Origin: Massilia sp. Bi118
Lineage (GTDB): Bacteria > Pseudomonadota > Gammaproteobacteria > Burkholderiales > Burkholderiaceae_D
Direction: 5' to 3'
Assembly (NCBI RefSeq): GCF_918697865.1
Contig: NZ_CAKKMV010000018.1
Coordinates: 46,994-110,993 of the forward strand
DNA: 64,000 bases
Positions 1 to 8,334 of the stretch are shown here, one piece after another (the stretch's first letter is position 1; every line of letters begins with the position of its first letter). A program made the position numbers and the translations under genes. Below the pieces are notes generated by a model. That model saw only the letters and a program-made list of their open reading frames with translations, did not search any database and was not told where the DNA came from.

Positions 1-899
1 AACCGTCCGGTCCGGTCCAGCCAGTCCAGCTTGGGCCCCAGGCGGCGATTGAACTGCATGCTCGACAGGAACAGTACGAACAGCAGGCTGAAAACTAGAT
101 ACTGCGGAAAGCCTTCCGGCGTGATATCGGTTTTACCCTTCAGCCGGATGACGACGGCGCTGCCGACGAACAGGAACAGCAAGGCCCAGCGCCATAGCGG
201 GCCCGCCTCGATCTTCACCCGTGAGAACGCAGCGCCTAACAGCCATATCGAAAAATAAATCAATATGCCGCCGTGCACCAACTGGAAAATGGCCCCGATC
301 GCCAACACCGCCGCGGCCCGCGTCGCGATCGTCCTGCCTCGAAACACCAGCACTAGAAGCGGGAACAGCACGTAGTACCAGGTTTCATTGGCCAGGCTCC
401 ATAATGGGAAGTTGCCGCCGAATGGAGGAACGACAATTGTCTGCAGCCCAATCATGTTCCCGAAAAAGGCGCTCATCGAGTACGGCTCGGACGTCGAAAA
501 CGACACGCGCGCCGTATCGAGGGCGCCGACGGCAGCACCTGCAAGCAACATGACCAGGAAAGTCGGCACAAGCACGACCCACAGCCGCGAGACCCTGTCG
601 ATAGTGTAATTCTGGAACGCCCGGTCCGAGTCCAGTTTGTTGAGAAAGCTTCCGCCGACCAGCCAGCCACTGAGCACGAAAAAGACAATCACGGCCAGGT
701 AAGCAAATCCGGCGCCGAAAGCCAGGCCCTGAAACAGCAATGGCGGATTCGCCACTTCGCTGAAGCCGGGATACATCTGGGCACGCAGATGTGCTGCGGC
801 CACTACTAGCGCTGCGAGTCCCCTCAACAGGGAGATCAACATCGAGTGCCAACAGTCTTCCTGCAAATTCGTCTTTTCGAGAATGGTGATTTTCGGCAT
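1..899 (-). CDS. Acyltransferase family 3 membrane protein, C-terminus cut by window edge
   Basis: The frame is open from an ATG at 899 to the window edge with no stop, giving about 299 residues. The protein is rich in hydrophobic segments. It begins with a short cytoplasmic tail and then LRGLAALVVAAAHLR, which fits the first helix of OafA/YrhL-type acyltransferase-3 proteins, where the catalytic His sits at the end of that helix. Further conserved-looking stretches are FFVLSGWLVGG and the segment around LWSLANETWYY, typical of this family. These enzymes transfer acyl groups to surface sugars or lipids. The gene points away from the copper cluster and shares its upstream region with the copL-like gene. 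The exact substrate cannot be told. The family call is fairly sure. Confidence 0.8.
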   Translation of the reverse strand, partial: MPKITILEKTNLQEDCWHSMLISLLRGLAALVVAAAHLRAQMYPGFSEVANPPLLFQGLAFGAGFAYLAVIVFFVLSGWLVGGSFLNKLDSDRAFQNYTIDRVSRLWVVLVPTFLVMLLAGAAVGALDTARVSFSTSEPYSMSAFFGNMIGLQTIVVPPFGGNFPLWSLANETWYYVLFPLLVLVFRGRTIATRAAAVLAIGAIFQLVHGGILIYFSIWLLGAAFSRVKIEAGPLWRWALLFLFVGSAVVIRLKGKTDITPEGFPQYLVFSLLFVLFLSSMQFNRRLGPKLDWLDRTGR

Positions 900-1074
900 G
901 ACAGCCTCGCTGTGTGAACAAACCCAAATAACGATATAACCCAACCATTGTTGATGTCCTGACTAGTCCCAAGTGCAGTTGACGCCTGCAGGGCCTTGTT
1001 GGTCTTATCCGGTCCGAAGCGCCAAAAGCGCTGCCTTGATGCATTCTCTTGATTTGCGGTACCATGCTTGGATG

Positions 1075-1452
1075 ATGCGCACGATCTTTCGCCTTCTGCT
1101 GTGGCTTTCGATCACGGTGCTGTCCCTGCAGGGCGGCGCTGCGATGGCGGTCGGGCAGCCTGAACAGACCGCGCACGAAACGGTGGTCACGACCGGCCAC
1201 CAGCACCATCGGGCCGCCGTGCAAGCAGATGGAGAGCACTGCACTGAGGCTGACTCCAAGACAGTGGTTTCGTCACACGCCAAGTGCGCCGCTTGCGCAA
1301 GTTGCTGCGTTGGCGCCGGCGCGCCTCCAGGACTACTGCCGACCTTCCACGCACCGCCGTTCTCTTCCTCGCTGCACGCTCTTGCGGAAGCCGCGATGAC
1401 GTCCTTCGTCCCTCCCGCCCTCGAGCGACCACCTCGCTTCAATCTCGTTTGA
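1075..1452 (+). CDS. CopL-like Cys/His-rich copper resistance leader protein
   Basis: A 125-residue secreted-type protein with an N-terminal hydrophobic segment (LLLWLSITVLSLQG), a His-rich middle, a cysteine cluster (KCAACASCC) and the ending LERPPRFNLV. The same layout and the ERPPR ending occur in the proteins at 10496-10912 and 11027-11422, so these are three paralogs. They resemble CopL, the small protein encoded just upstream of copAB in xanthomonads and linked to copper-dependent expression; biochemical function is not settled. I chose the second of two adjacent ATGs because it aligns with the starts of the two paralogs; the one at 1072 is equally possible. It lies directly ahead of the TolC/multicopper oxidase genes. 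Confidence 0.65.
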   Translation: MRTIFRLLLWLSITVLSLQGGAAMAVGQPEQTAHETVVTTGHQHHRAAVQADGEHCTEADSKTVVSSHAKCAACASCCVGAGAPPGLLPTFHAPPFSSSLHALAEAAMTSFVPPALERPPRFNLV

Positions 1453-1521
1453 TTTTCCGAGCGCGCTGACGGCGCGCATCCGGGCTGCCTGGTGCGGCCC
1501 TCAATCAACACGATACAAACC

Positions 1522-1845
1522 ATGAAATTTTCAAACCTGCTGCTGTTCGCAGCTGGCGTGTCGCTGCTCGCTTGCGCGCAAGCGCAGCAGACCTTGCCGT
1601 CCGCCGCCGACGCGAATACGCCTGTCGCGCCCCTGCAGTACCAATCCGTCTTCGCCAATGTCGTCGCGTCGAAGGAAGCGCCGCAACCGCCCGATAAACG
1701 CTGGGCTCGCGCTAACCGCGTGGTCCTCGGCGAGGAAGCAGAAGCTCCCGTATCCGGCGAACAGTCCACTGCTGGCGTATCCCAGAAGGTCTCCGCGCCG
1801 GCACCGATGCACGGCAACCACGAACACAAAGGAGCGCACCAGTGA
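1522..1845 (+). CDS. Small secreted hypothetical protein of copper cluster
   Basis: A 107-residue product with a clear signal peptide (MKFSNLLLFAAGVSLLACAQAQ) and a His-rich tail (HGNHEHKGAHQ) that could bind metal. The start at 1522 is preferred over an upstream ATG at 1492 because it begins the signal peptide directly. It overlaps the next gene by the GTGA at 1842-1845, so the two are translationally coupled. I do not recognise a named family; similar small proteins often precede a TolC-like lipoprotein and a multicopper oxidase in copper clusters. A role in periplasmic copper handling is an inference from context. Confidence 0.6.
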   Translation: MKFSNLLLFAAGVSLLACAQAQQTLPSAADANTPVAPLQYQSVFANVVASKEAPQPPDKRWARANRVVLGEEAEAPVSGEQSTAGVSQKVSAPAPMHGNHEHKGAHQ

Positions 1846-3212
1846 ACTCACCTGTACGACGTGACCTGCGTCGATTGGCCGCAGCGGTTAGCGCCGCGCT
1901 GCTCGCAGGCTGCGCGAGCTTTTCCCAGGATGGCGGACTCGATGATTTCGCCCGGATGACGCAGGAACGCATCGCCCAGCCGGCACCGTTGAAGCGGGAC
2001 CAAGACTCGCGGGCCGAAGTGACCGTCCTGCTTTCCAAGCCGCTCACCGCCGACGCCGCGGTACGCATTGCCCTGCTCAACAACCAGGGCCTGCAGGCGT
2101 CCCTGGCCGAGCTCGCGATCGCCGAAGCCGACTTCGTCCAGGCTGGGCGTCTGCCGAACCCGGGCTTCAGCTTTGGTCGGGTGCGCGGGGGTGGCGAGAC
2201 CGAAATCGACCGTGGGCTGTCCTTCGACCTGGCAGCGCTCGTGACCCTGCCGGCCCGCACCCGCATCGAACGCCGGCGCTTCGAACAAGCCAAGCTGCAG
2301 GCGGCAATGCAGGCTGTGAACCTGGCGGCCGACACGCGCAAGGCGTATTACTCGGCCGTGGCTGCGGCGCAGGCAGCGGGCTTCGCGGACAAGGTACGTG
2401 GATCGGCCGAGGCGGCCGCCGAGCTTGCCGCGCGCATGCGCGCCACGGGCAACTGGAGCACCCTCGACGCCGCGCGTGAGCGCGCCTTCTACCAGGACGC
2501 GTTGACCCAGCAGGCACAAGCGCGCCTGCAGGCCACGACCGCACGCGAGGAGCTGGTCCGCCTGCTGGGCCTGTGGGGCCCTTCCCTCGCATTCACCCTG
2601 CCTGACCGGCTGCCTGAGCTGCCCGCGCAGCCAGACCAGCCGGCCAATGCCGAAGCGACCGCGCTGTCGCAGCGGCTCGACGTCCTCATCGCGCGCCAGG
2701 ATGCGCAGGCGACGGCACAGGCGCTCGGCCTGACCAAAGCGACCGGTTTCATCAACGTGTTCGATGCGGGTTACGCCAACAAGAGCACGACCGGCGCGCC
2801 CCGCGAGAACGGCTACGAGGTATCGCTCGAGTTGCCGCTGTTCGACTGGGGCGGCGCGCGCGTGGCGCGGGCACAGGCAAGGTACATGCAGGCGGTCCAC
2901 CGTACCGACGACATCGCCGTGAAAGCGCGCTCCGAAGTGCGCCAGGCCTATGCGAGCTATCGCACTGCCTACGACATCGCCCGCCACTACCGCGACGAGG
3001 TCGTCCCTCTTCGCAAGCAGATCGCCGACGAGGTGCTGCTGCGGTACAACGGCATGCTCGCGAGCACCTTTGAACTGCTTGCCGAATCGCGCGAACAGCT
3101 TGCGGCCGTCAACGCCTCCATCGCGGCGCAGCGCGATTTCTGGATCGCCGACACCAATCTTCAGACCGCCATGAATGCAGGCGGCAATACTGATTCAAGG
3201 ACAGCACAATGA
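1842..3212 (+). CDS. TolC-family outer membrane lipoprotein, copper cluster
   Basis: A 456-residue outer-membrane-efflux type protein. The N-terminus carries a lipobox (AALLAGCAS), so it should be lipidated. Long alpha-helical stretches with repeated Ala/Gln/Glu and the paired structure of the TolC fold follow. The start is GTG at 1842, supported by the AAAGGAG at 1828-1834. It overlaps its upstream neighbour by 4 nt and the multicopper oxidase downstream by ATGA at 3209-3212. A TolC-like protein paired with a multicopper oxidase but with no RND or adaptor gene beside it is a recurring copper-resistance arrangement. Its transport partner is not evident; the Cus system in the same window has its own outer membrane protein. 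Confidence 0.85.
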   Translation: MNSPVRRDLRRLAAAVSAALLAGCASFSQDGGLDDFARMTQERIAQPAPLKRDQDSRAEVTVLLSKPLTADAAVRIALLNNQGLQASLAELAIAEADFVQAGRLPNPGFSFGRVRGGGETEIDRGLSFDLAALVTLPARTRIERRRFEQAKLQAAMQAVNLAADTRKAYYSAVAAAQAAGFADKVRGSAEAAAELAARMRATGNWSTLDAARERAFYQDALTQQAQARLQATTAREELVRLLGLWGPSLAFTLPDRLPELPAQPDQPANAEATALSQRLDVLIARQDAQATAQALGLTKATGFINVFDAGYANKSTTGAPRENGYEVSLELPLFDWGGARVARAQARYMQAVHRTDDIAVKARSEVRQAYASYRTAYDIARHYRDEVVPLRKQIADEVLLRYNGMLASTFELLAESREQLAAVNASIAAQRDFWIADTNLQTAMNAGGNTDSRTAQ

Positions 3213-4600
3213 TTTCCCGTCGAGATTTTTTCAAAGGCGCCGGCGCCGTCGCGGTGAGCACTGCCGCAGTCAGCCGTGTGGGCGCAGCATCGCTGCCCGA
3301 AGCGATGGTCATGGACAATGCAAAGACCCATGTGCCGCCGCCACCCGCCACCGGGCGTCCGTTCAACCCGGTCGTGACCCTGAACGGCTGGTCCCTGCCC
3401 TGGCGGATGAACAACGGCGTAAAGGAGTTCCACCTGGTTGCCGAACCGGTGGTGCGCGAGTTCGCTCCCGGCATGAAGGTCAATTTGTGGGGCTACAACG
3501 GCCAGTCCCCGGGCCCGACCATCGAGGTCGTCGAGGGTGACCGGGTGCGCATTTTCGTGACCAATAAACTCCCCGAGCACACCAGCGTGCACTGGCACGG
3601 CCAGCGCCTGCCGAACGGCATGGATGGCGTGACCGGTCTCACCCAGCCGGGTATCGCGCCGGGCAAGACCTTCGTCTACGAGTTCGTGGCGAAGCGCCCG
3701 GGTACCTTCATGTATCACCCCCACGCCGACGAGATGACCCAGATGGCGATGGGCATGATGGGATTCTGGGTGACGCACCCGAAGGACATCGGGCGCTTTG
3801 CCGTCGACCGCGACTTCGTGTTCCTGCTCAGCGCCTACGACATTGAGCCGGGCAGCTATACGCCGAAGGTCAACACGATGCTCGACCATAACCTCTGGAC
3901 CTTCAACAGCCGGGTTTTCCCGGGTATCGACACGATGCCGGTACGCCAGGGCGAACGTGTGCGCATCCGTGTCGGCAACCTGACGATGACGAACCACCCG
4001 ATCCATCTTCACGGCCATGAGTTCGAGGTGACCGGCACCGATGGAGGCTGGACGCCGCCCGGCTCGCGCTGGCCGGAGGTGACCACGGACGTCGCCGTCG
4101 GCCAGATGCGGGCGATCGAGTTCATCGCCACCGACCCGGGCGACTGGGCATTCCACTGCCACAAGTCACACCACACGATGAATGCGATGGGCCATAGCGT
4201 GCCGACGCTGATCGGCGTGGATCACCGCGGCATCGCCGAAAAGATCAGCAAGATCGTGCCGGACTACATGGTCATGGGCGACAAGGGAGGGTCGATGGGC
4301 GGCATGGAAATGCCGATCCCGGAGAACACCCTGCCGATGATGACAGGTGACGGGCCGTTCGGCGGCGTCGAGATGGGCGGCATGTTCACCGTGCTGAAGG
4401 TGCGCAAGGACCAGAAGCGTGGCGACTACTCGGATCCCGGCTGGTACAAGCATCCGGCGGGTACGGTCGCCTACGAATGGACTGGTCAGTTGCCTGAGCC
4501 TGCACGCAACAGCGACGCCGGACGCAGCCTGATGCCGGCCACCAGCAAGCCCGACGTCGAGCTGCAGGTGCGCAAACCTGTAGGGCATTCGGAACACTAG
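3209..4600 (+). CDS. Periplasmic multicopper oxidase with Tat signal
   Basis: A 463-residue laccase-like enzyme, likely oxidising Cu(I) to the less toxic Cu(II) in the periplasm. The N-terminus (SRRDFFKGAGAVAV) is a twin-arginine signal, as expected for an enzyme exported folded with its copper. The four copper-ligand motifs are present: HWHGQ, YHPHAD, HPIHLHGHEF and HCHKSHH. A Met-rich stretch (GGSMGGMEMP, then MGGMF) near the C-terminus may bind copper. The gene starts inside the stop of the TolC-like gene, so the pair is co-translated. It is shorter than CopA at 8331-10220 and clearly a different type. Confidence 0.9.
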   Translation: MISRRDFFKGAGAVAVSTAAVSRVGAASLPEAMVMDNAKTHVPPPPATGRPFNPVVTLNGWSLPWRMNNGVKEFHLVAEPVVREFAPGMKVNLWGYNGQSPGPTIEVVEGDRVRIFVTNKLPEHTSVHWHGQRLPNGMDGVTGLTQPGIAPGKTFVYEFVAKRPGTFMYHPHADEMTQMAMGMMGFWVTHPKDIGRFAVDRDFVFLLSAYDIEPGSYTPKVNTMLDHNLWTFNSRVFPGIDTMPVRQGERVRIRVGNLTMTNHPIHLHGHEFEVTGTDGGWTPPGSRWPEVTTDVAVGQMRAIEFIATDPGDWAFHCHKSHHTMNAMGHSVPTLIGVDHRGIAEKISKIVPDYMVMGDKGGSMGGMEMPIPENTLPMMTGDGPFGGVEMGGMFTVLKVRKDQKRGDYSDPGWYKHPAGTVAYEWTGQLPEPARNSDAGRSLMPATSKPDVELQVRKPVGHSEH

Positions 4601-4673
4601 GACAAGGCACAGGGACAGTATGGCGGAGCGCCGACGTAATTCGCCTGTTGGCGCGCCGTCCACGCCGGCCGCC

Positions 4674-5168
4674 TCAGTGTTTTGTTTCCAGATCCCGGAT
4701 GTACTCCTTCATTTCACCGATTTCCTTCTTTTGTGCGGCGATGATGCCGTCTGCCAGCTTGCGAACCCTCGGGTCGGTGATGTTTGCGCGCTCGCTGGTC
4801 AGGATGGCGATGGAGTGATGCGGAATCATGGCGCGCATATAGGCCACGTCGCCCACCGTCGCCTGGCTGCGCACCAGCCATAGCGACACAAGGAATACTG
4901 CGAGGCTTCCCACGAGAATACCCAAATTGACCCGTTTGTTCGGATACATCTTCCACATAAACGCGAGCATTACGATCGCCATCGTGGCGCCCATGATGAG
5001 CGCCATGAATGCCCGTGTTTCACTGAAGAAGATATGGTCGATCGAATAGGTGTTCAGATACATCAGACCGAACATGATGATCGTTCCCGCCCCGATCATC
5101 TGGGCGAATGTCGTGTACTTCATTGTTGCCATTGCATGATCTTGTCGATGTGGGTGCGATTCATCCAT
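4674..5168 (-). CDS. DUF305 membrane protein
   Basis: A 164-residue protein with three or so hydrophobic helices (around MIGAGTIIMFGLMYL, AFMALIMGATMAIVMLAF and LVGSLAVFLVSLW), followed by a DUF305 segment with MRAMIPHHSIAI, the HHxxAI signature of the family. DUF305 proteins are ferritin-like helical bundles often encoded with copper genes; function is not established. The start at 5168 has a good AAGGAG six bases upstream. An alternative ATG lies at 5132. The gene is convergent with the multicopper oxidase and follows a second DUF305 gene on the same strand. Confidence 0.8.
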   Translation of the reverse strand: MDESHPHRQDHAMATMKYTTFAQMIGAGTIIMFGLMYLNTYSIDHIFFSETRAFMALIMGATMAIVMLAFMWKMYPNKRVNLGILVGSLAVFLVSLWLVRSQATVGDVAYMRAMIPHHSIAILTSERANITDPRVRKLADGIIAAQKKEIGEMKEYIRDLETKH

Positions 5169-5255
5169 GGGTTTCTCCTTTTGAACTGATTGATGTAAGC
5201 AGCGCCGGAGACATTGCCCGGCGCTGCATGCTGCCGCCGACCAGAAACGAGTGCT

Positions 5256-5978
5256 TCAAAAATCCTGATCCTTCCGTCTGTCTCCGGTAGCTGGCACGAA
5301 ACCACAATCGCCAAACTTTTTGCAGAGCATTTCCCTCATATCGTTGATTCCGTTCTTCTGGGCCACCACGATGTTCTCGCAGTAACGATGCAGGGGAGTG
5401 TGCGCGATATCGCTTTTGACCTGGCAGTGCAGGCTTGGCGCCAACGCGCTCAGGTGGTGATTGCTGAAGGTGCGCAGGAATACCTGGTTGAACTGCGCGC
5501 CGGCCGGCGTACTCTCGAGATTTGCAATCATCCTTTGACCATCCGCGGTGAGCTGGGGCTGGTGTTGCATTCCGTACCAATCCTGAAGAAAGCGTTGTGC
5601 CTTCATGATTTCTTCGCGCTGCGTACGGTTGGCCTGGCGCGACATTGAGCGTATTTGGTCATCGCTCGCCTTGGCCACGGTGGCGCCGTAGCCAGGTGTC
5701 GGCGAGGTCCCTTCGCCAGGATTGCTGACAGGCGCATTGCGCTGAGTATCCGTGCCAGCTGCGAGCTCGGTCATCCGCAATGCCGAATAATGGTGGTCGA
5801 TGATAAAGACGAGATAGTTCTTCTCGAACGTTGCGGTCGAGCCGCGGCCCGGGCCGTCCGCAGACGCCGTGCCCGTGATCGCCACGAGCGCCAAACCCGC
5901 GAGTGCACGCGTGGCCAGGGTGCGGCAGCGCGATACCGGCATTGCAGGGTGCGTGAAATACAGATTAGTGCGTTTCAT
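5256..5978 (-). CDS. Secreted DUF305 protein
   Basis: A 240-residue protein with a signal peptide (RALAGLALVAITGTASAD) and a DUF305 body. Two family-like motif copies are seen: DHHYSALRM near residue 65 and SNHHLSAL near residue 172, suggesting the usual internal duplication of the helical unit. The start at 5978 follows an AGGAGAG ribosome site. It is probably in one transcript with the membrane DUF305 gene, 87 bases downstream. Copper association is inferred from the neighbours. Confidence 0.75.
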   Translation of the reverse strand: MKRTNLYFTHPAMPVSRCRTLATRALAGLALVAITGTASADGPGRGSTATFEKNYLVFIIDHHYSALRMTELAAGTDTQRNAPVSNPGEGTSPTPGYGATVAKASDDQIRSMSRQANRTQREEIMKAQRFLQDWYGMQHQPQLTADGQRMIANLESTPAGAQFNQVFLRTFSNHHLSALAPSLHCQVKSDIAHTPLHRYCENIVVAQKNGINDMREMLCKKFGDCGFVPATGDRRKDQDF

Positions 5979-6009
5979 CTTTCTCTCCTGTGTGGTTGTG
6001 ATGCGAGGC

Positions 6010-6681
6010 TCAAGCCACAGTCTTTGCCTGCTTCAATGTGAGGCTGCGCCGGCGAGCCAAGGCAGCAACGCCCAGTCCGCCCAACAGCATCGACCACGTC
6101 GCCGGCTCGGGCACGGCCAGAACGACATTGTTGGCCGCTGCCCAGTACACGGTGCCGTCGTCCTCCATGTTCTGGAAGGACACCGAGGTGAGCGGACGAT
6201 CCGACAGGAAGGCGACGAACGAGTCCTGTGAAGCATTCGACAGCGTGAATGTCTCGCTGTCCGCACCGGACACCGCGCTCAGCACGATGGTGCGGTCCGG
6301 CATGAAGGCGCCGAATGAATCGGTTCCGAAAAAGTCTCCACCGAAGCCGAAGACCCCGGACGAGAACGCGTTGAAGGTGATGACGTCGCTGGACATCGTT
6401 CCGCTCAGCCAGATATCGCTGCCACTTCCAGAGGGGTAAAAGCCGCCGTCGCCAAGTCCTGCACTTACCTGGTAGGTGTAGCCGCCGGCCAGGCGGCTCA
6501 GGGGGCTGTCGGTTTCCGTCATGGCCAGGTCGTCGAAGGTGTCGGTGGCCGAGCCAGACACCGCGTTGAGAAAGGCAGCGCGGTCGGTGAAGACCGTGAT
6601 GTCTGCATGTGCGGCGGAAGCCGCCATCGTCACGGCGCATGCGGCAAGCAGCTTCCGTGTGAGGGACAGACTGGATTTCAT
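6010..6681 (-). CDS. PEP-CTERM sorting-domain protein
   Basis: A 223-residue secreted protein with a signal peptide (ending AASAAHAD) and a classic PEP-CTERM tail: VPEPATW, a hydrophobic helix, then ARRRS. Such proteins are processed by exosortase and sent to the cell surface. The start at 6681 is preferred over the longer frame from 6852 because it begins the signal peptide and has AAAGGA upstream. The middle is Ser/Gly/Asp-rich with a beta-type pattern. Being embedded between copper genes is unusual for this class; whether it has anything to do with copper is unknown. Confidence 0.85.
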   Translation of the reverse strand: MKSSLSLTRKLLAACAVTMAASAAHADITVFTDRAAFLNAVSGSATDTFDDLAMTETDSPLSRLAGGYTYQVSAGLGDGGFYPSGSGSDIWLSGTMSSDVITFNAFSSGVFGFGGDFFGTDSFGAFMPDRTIVLSAVSGADSETFTLSNASQDSFVAFLSDRPLTSVSFQNMEDDGTVYWAAANNVVLAVPEPATWSMLLGGLGVAALARRRSLTLKQAKTVA

Positions 6682-6752
6682 CTTGCAGTTCCTTTCGTAT
6701 GCGCCTTTCCCGCGTCCTGCGGGAAAGGCATTGTTATCGCGAACGCAAATCC

Positions 6753-7091
6753 TCAAGCCGCCGCGGCCGATCCCATCCGGCGGCACTCCTCGGCGCAGCG
6801 CCGGCAAGCGGCCGCGCAATCCTGGCAATGCTGCATCTGATGCTTGGCGCACTCGTCACCGCACGCCTGGCAGACCTGGGCGCAAAGCTGGCAGAGCGCG
6901 CCGGCGAATTCGCTGCCACGGGCCATGAAGGCGGCAGCCAGCCGGCAGATCTGTGCGCAGTCCATGTCGAGTGCGATGCAGCGCGCCATCATCTTGACGT
7001 CGTCCTCCTGCAGGCAGGCCGTCGAACACATGTCGCAGGCGTCGGCGCAGGCGTTGCAGGCATCGATACATGATTGATACTGTTGTTGCAT
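6753..7091 (-). CDS. Four-helix-bundle copper storage protein (Csp-like)
   Basis: A 112-residue protein crowded with Cys in helical spacing (CIDACNACADACDMC, then CQLCAQVCQACGDEC, then CQDCAAACRRCAEEC). This is the pattern of Csp proteins, whose four-helix bundle is lined with cysteines that store many Cu(I) ions. No signal peptide is seen, so it resembles the cytosolic Csp3 type. The start at 7091 has AAGGAG seven bases upstream; the longer frame from 7127 lacks support. It lies downstream of copB and probably shares copper control. Confidence 0.88.
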   Translation of the reverse strand: MQQQYQSCIDACNACADACDMCSTACLQEDDVKMMARCIALDMDCAQICRLAAAFMARGSEFAGALCQLCAQVCQACGDECAKHQMQHCQDCAAACRRCAEECRRMGSAAAA

Positions 7092-7176
7092 GACGTTCTC
7101 CTTGAATGGTTGAAAATACCCTTTCAAGACGTCCCTATGGATAGTGCGGGATGGTCATGGCCGCCCCGCTTAGTGA

Positions 7177-8334
7177 TCAGAACCAGATCCGCACGCCGGC
7201 AACGATCTGCGTGCTCTTGTTTCGTTCTCCCCTCGCCCGCGCATAGTCGGCGGTGTCGCCGAAGTTGCGCGCCCAGGTCACGCCGACATACGGGGCGAAC
7301 TGGCGCCGGATCTCGTAGCGCAGGCGCAGGCCAAGTTCGAGATCGGACAGCCCGCTGCCCACGCCCCTGGCCGGATCGGCGCGGCTGTACAGGTTGGCCT
7401 CGACTTCGGGTTCGAGGATCAGCTGCTGCGTGAACAGCAGTTCGTAGCGCACGTTGAAACGCGCGGCAAGCCTTCCACCGGACCAGTAGGCGGTCGCTTC
7501 CGTATCGAACCAGTACGGCGCCAGGCCGCGCACGCCGAAGGCCAGCCAATTGCGCGAATCGCCGCCGCCGCTGTCGTGGCGGACGCCGAGCTGGGTGCTC
7601 CAGAAGGTCGCGAAGGTGCGGTCCCACAAGGCTTCCGTGCGCAGGGACTGCAGGTGCCCTCCGCGCCGCTCACCCTCGGCCTTGAACCAGGCCTTGTTGT
7701 AGTCGTTCCCGTACCACGCGTCGGCGTCGAGGTTCTGGCCGTGTTCGCCGTCACCCTTCGCGTATTCGAACTTGTCGAGCAGGATCCGGCCGAAGCGCAT
7801 CTCGTCGTTCATCTCGTTGCCAGGCAGGTGCGCGAAGCTCGTGCCTTCGGCATAGGCGTCCGGGTCGCGTGCGTCGGGCGGTGGACTGCCGCCCTGCATC
7901 GGGCCCATCTTCATGTCGTGGTCCATTCCGCCCATGCCGTCCATGCCGCCCATCGCTTGTCCCATGCTGTGGTCCATGCTTGGTTTGCCCTGTTGCGGCG
8001 CAGGCTTGGCGCCCTGCACCTGATCGTCACCCGCATGATTCATCTGCGAATGATCCATCCCGGACTGGTCCATCTGCGATTTTTCCGTCTGCGTGTGGTC
8101 CATCCGGGAATGGTCCATCCGCGAATGGTCCATCTGAGAATGGTCCATCTGAGAATGGTCCATCTGGGAGTGATCCATTCCTTCCATCGTTTTGGACTGG
8201 CCCGTGCCGGATGCCTGGCCGGTGCCGCCCTCCTTCGGCGGCTCGGTCGTCTGAGCCGATGCCGCGTCCGCCGCCACGAGGCCAAAGATCAGCAGCGCGA
8301 CCGCTGCACCAGTTTTCGTCGTTGCGGTTTTCAT
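7177..8334 (-). CDS. copB: Copper resistance outer membrane protein CopB
   Basis: A 385-residue protein with a signal peptide (LLIFGLVAADAASAQ), a Met/His-rich low-complexity region of about residues 50-150, and a C-terminal beta-barrel domain ending in the phenylalanine typical of outer membrane proteins (GVRIWF). The barrel half matches the CopB family. Met/His repeats likely bind copper at the outer membrane. The start at 8334 overlaps the copA stop by ATGA, so copA and copB are coupled. The longer frame to 8400 is unlikely. Confidence 0.92.
   Translation of the reverse strand: MKTATTKTGAAVALLIFGLVAADAASAQTTEPPKEGGTGQASGTGQSKTMEGMDHSQMDHSQMDHSQMDHSRMDHSRMDHTQTEKSQMDQSGMDHSQMNHAGDDQVQGAKPAPQQGKPSMDHSMGQAMGGMDGMGGMDHDMKMGPMQGGSPPPDARDPDAYAEGTSFAHLPGNEMNDEMRFGRILLDKFEYAKGDGEHGQNLDADAWYGNDYNKAWFKAEGERRGGHLQSLRTEALWDRTFATFWSTQLGVRHDSGGGDSRNWLAFGVRGLAPYWFDTEATAYWSGGRLAARFNVRYELLFTQQLILEPEVEANLYSRADPARGVGSGLSDLELGLRLRYEIRRQFAPYVGVTWARNFGDTADYARARGERNKSTQIVAGVRIWF
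8032..8178 (-). repeat. MDHSQ-type 15-bp tandem repeat inside copB
   Basis: The first part of the mature CopB carries about ten near-perfect copies of a five-residue unit (MDHSQ or MDHSR, with decayed copies MDHTQ, TEKSQ, MDQSG, MNHAG). At DNA level this is a 15-base tandem repeat. Met, Asp and His are all metal ligands, so copy number may set copper capacity. Confidence 0.85.

Noticed and set aside
385..1239. Long minus-strand frame of 284 residues overlapping the acyltransferase and copL-like gene
   Set aside because: It is in a different frame from the acyltransferase, crosses two better genes and shows no domain; it is a high-GC shadow.
8032..8178. Regularly spaced repeats as a CRISPR array
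   Set aside because: They encode MDHSQ units inside copB in frame, with no spacers.
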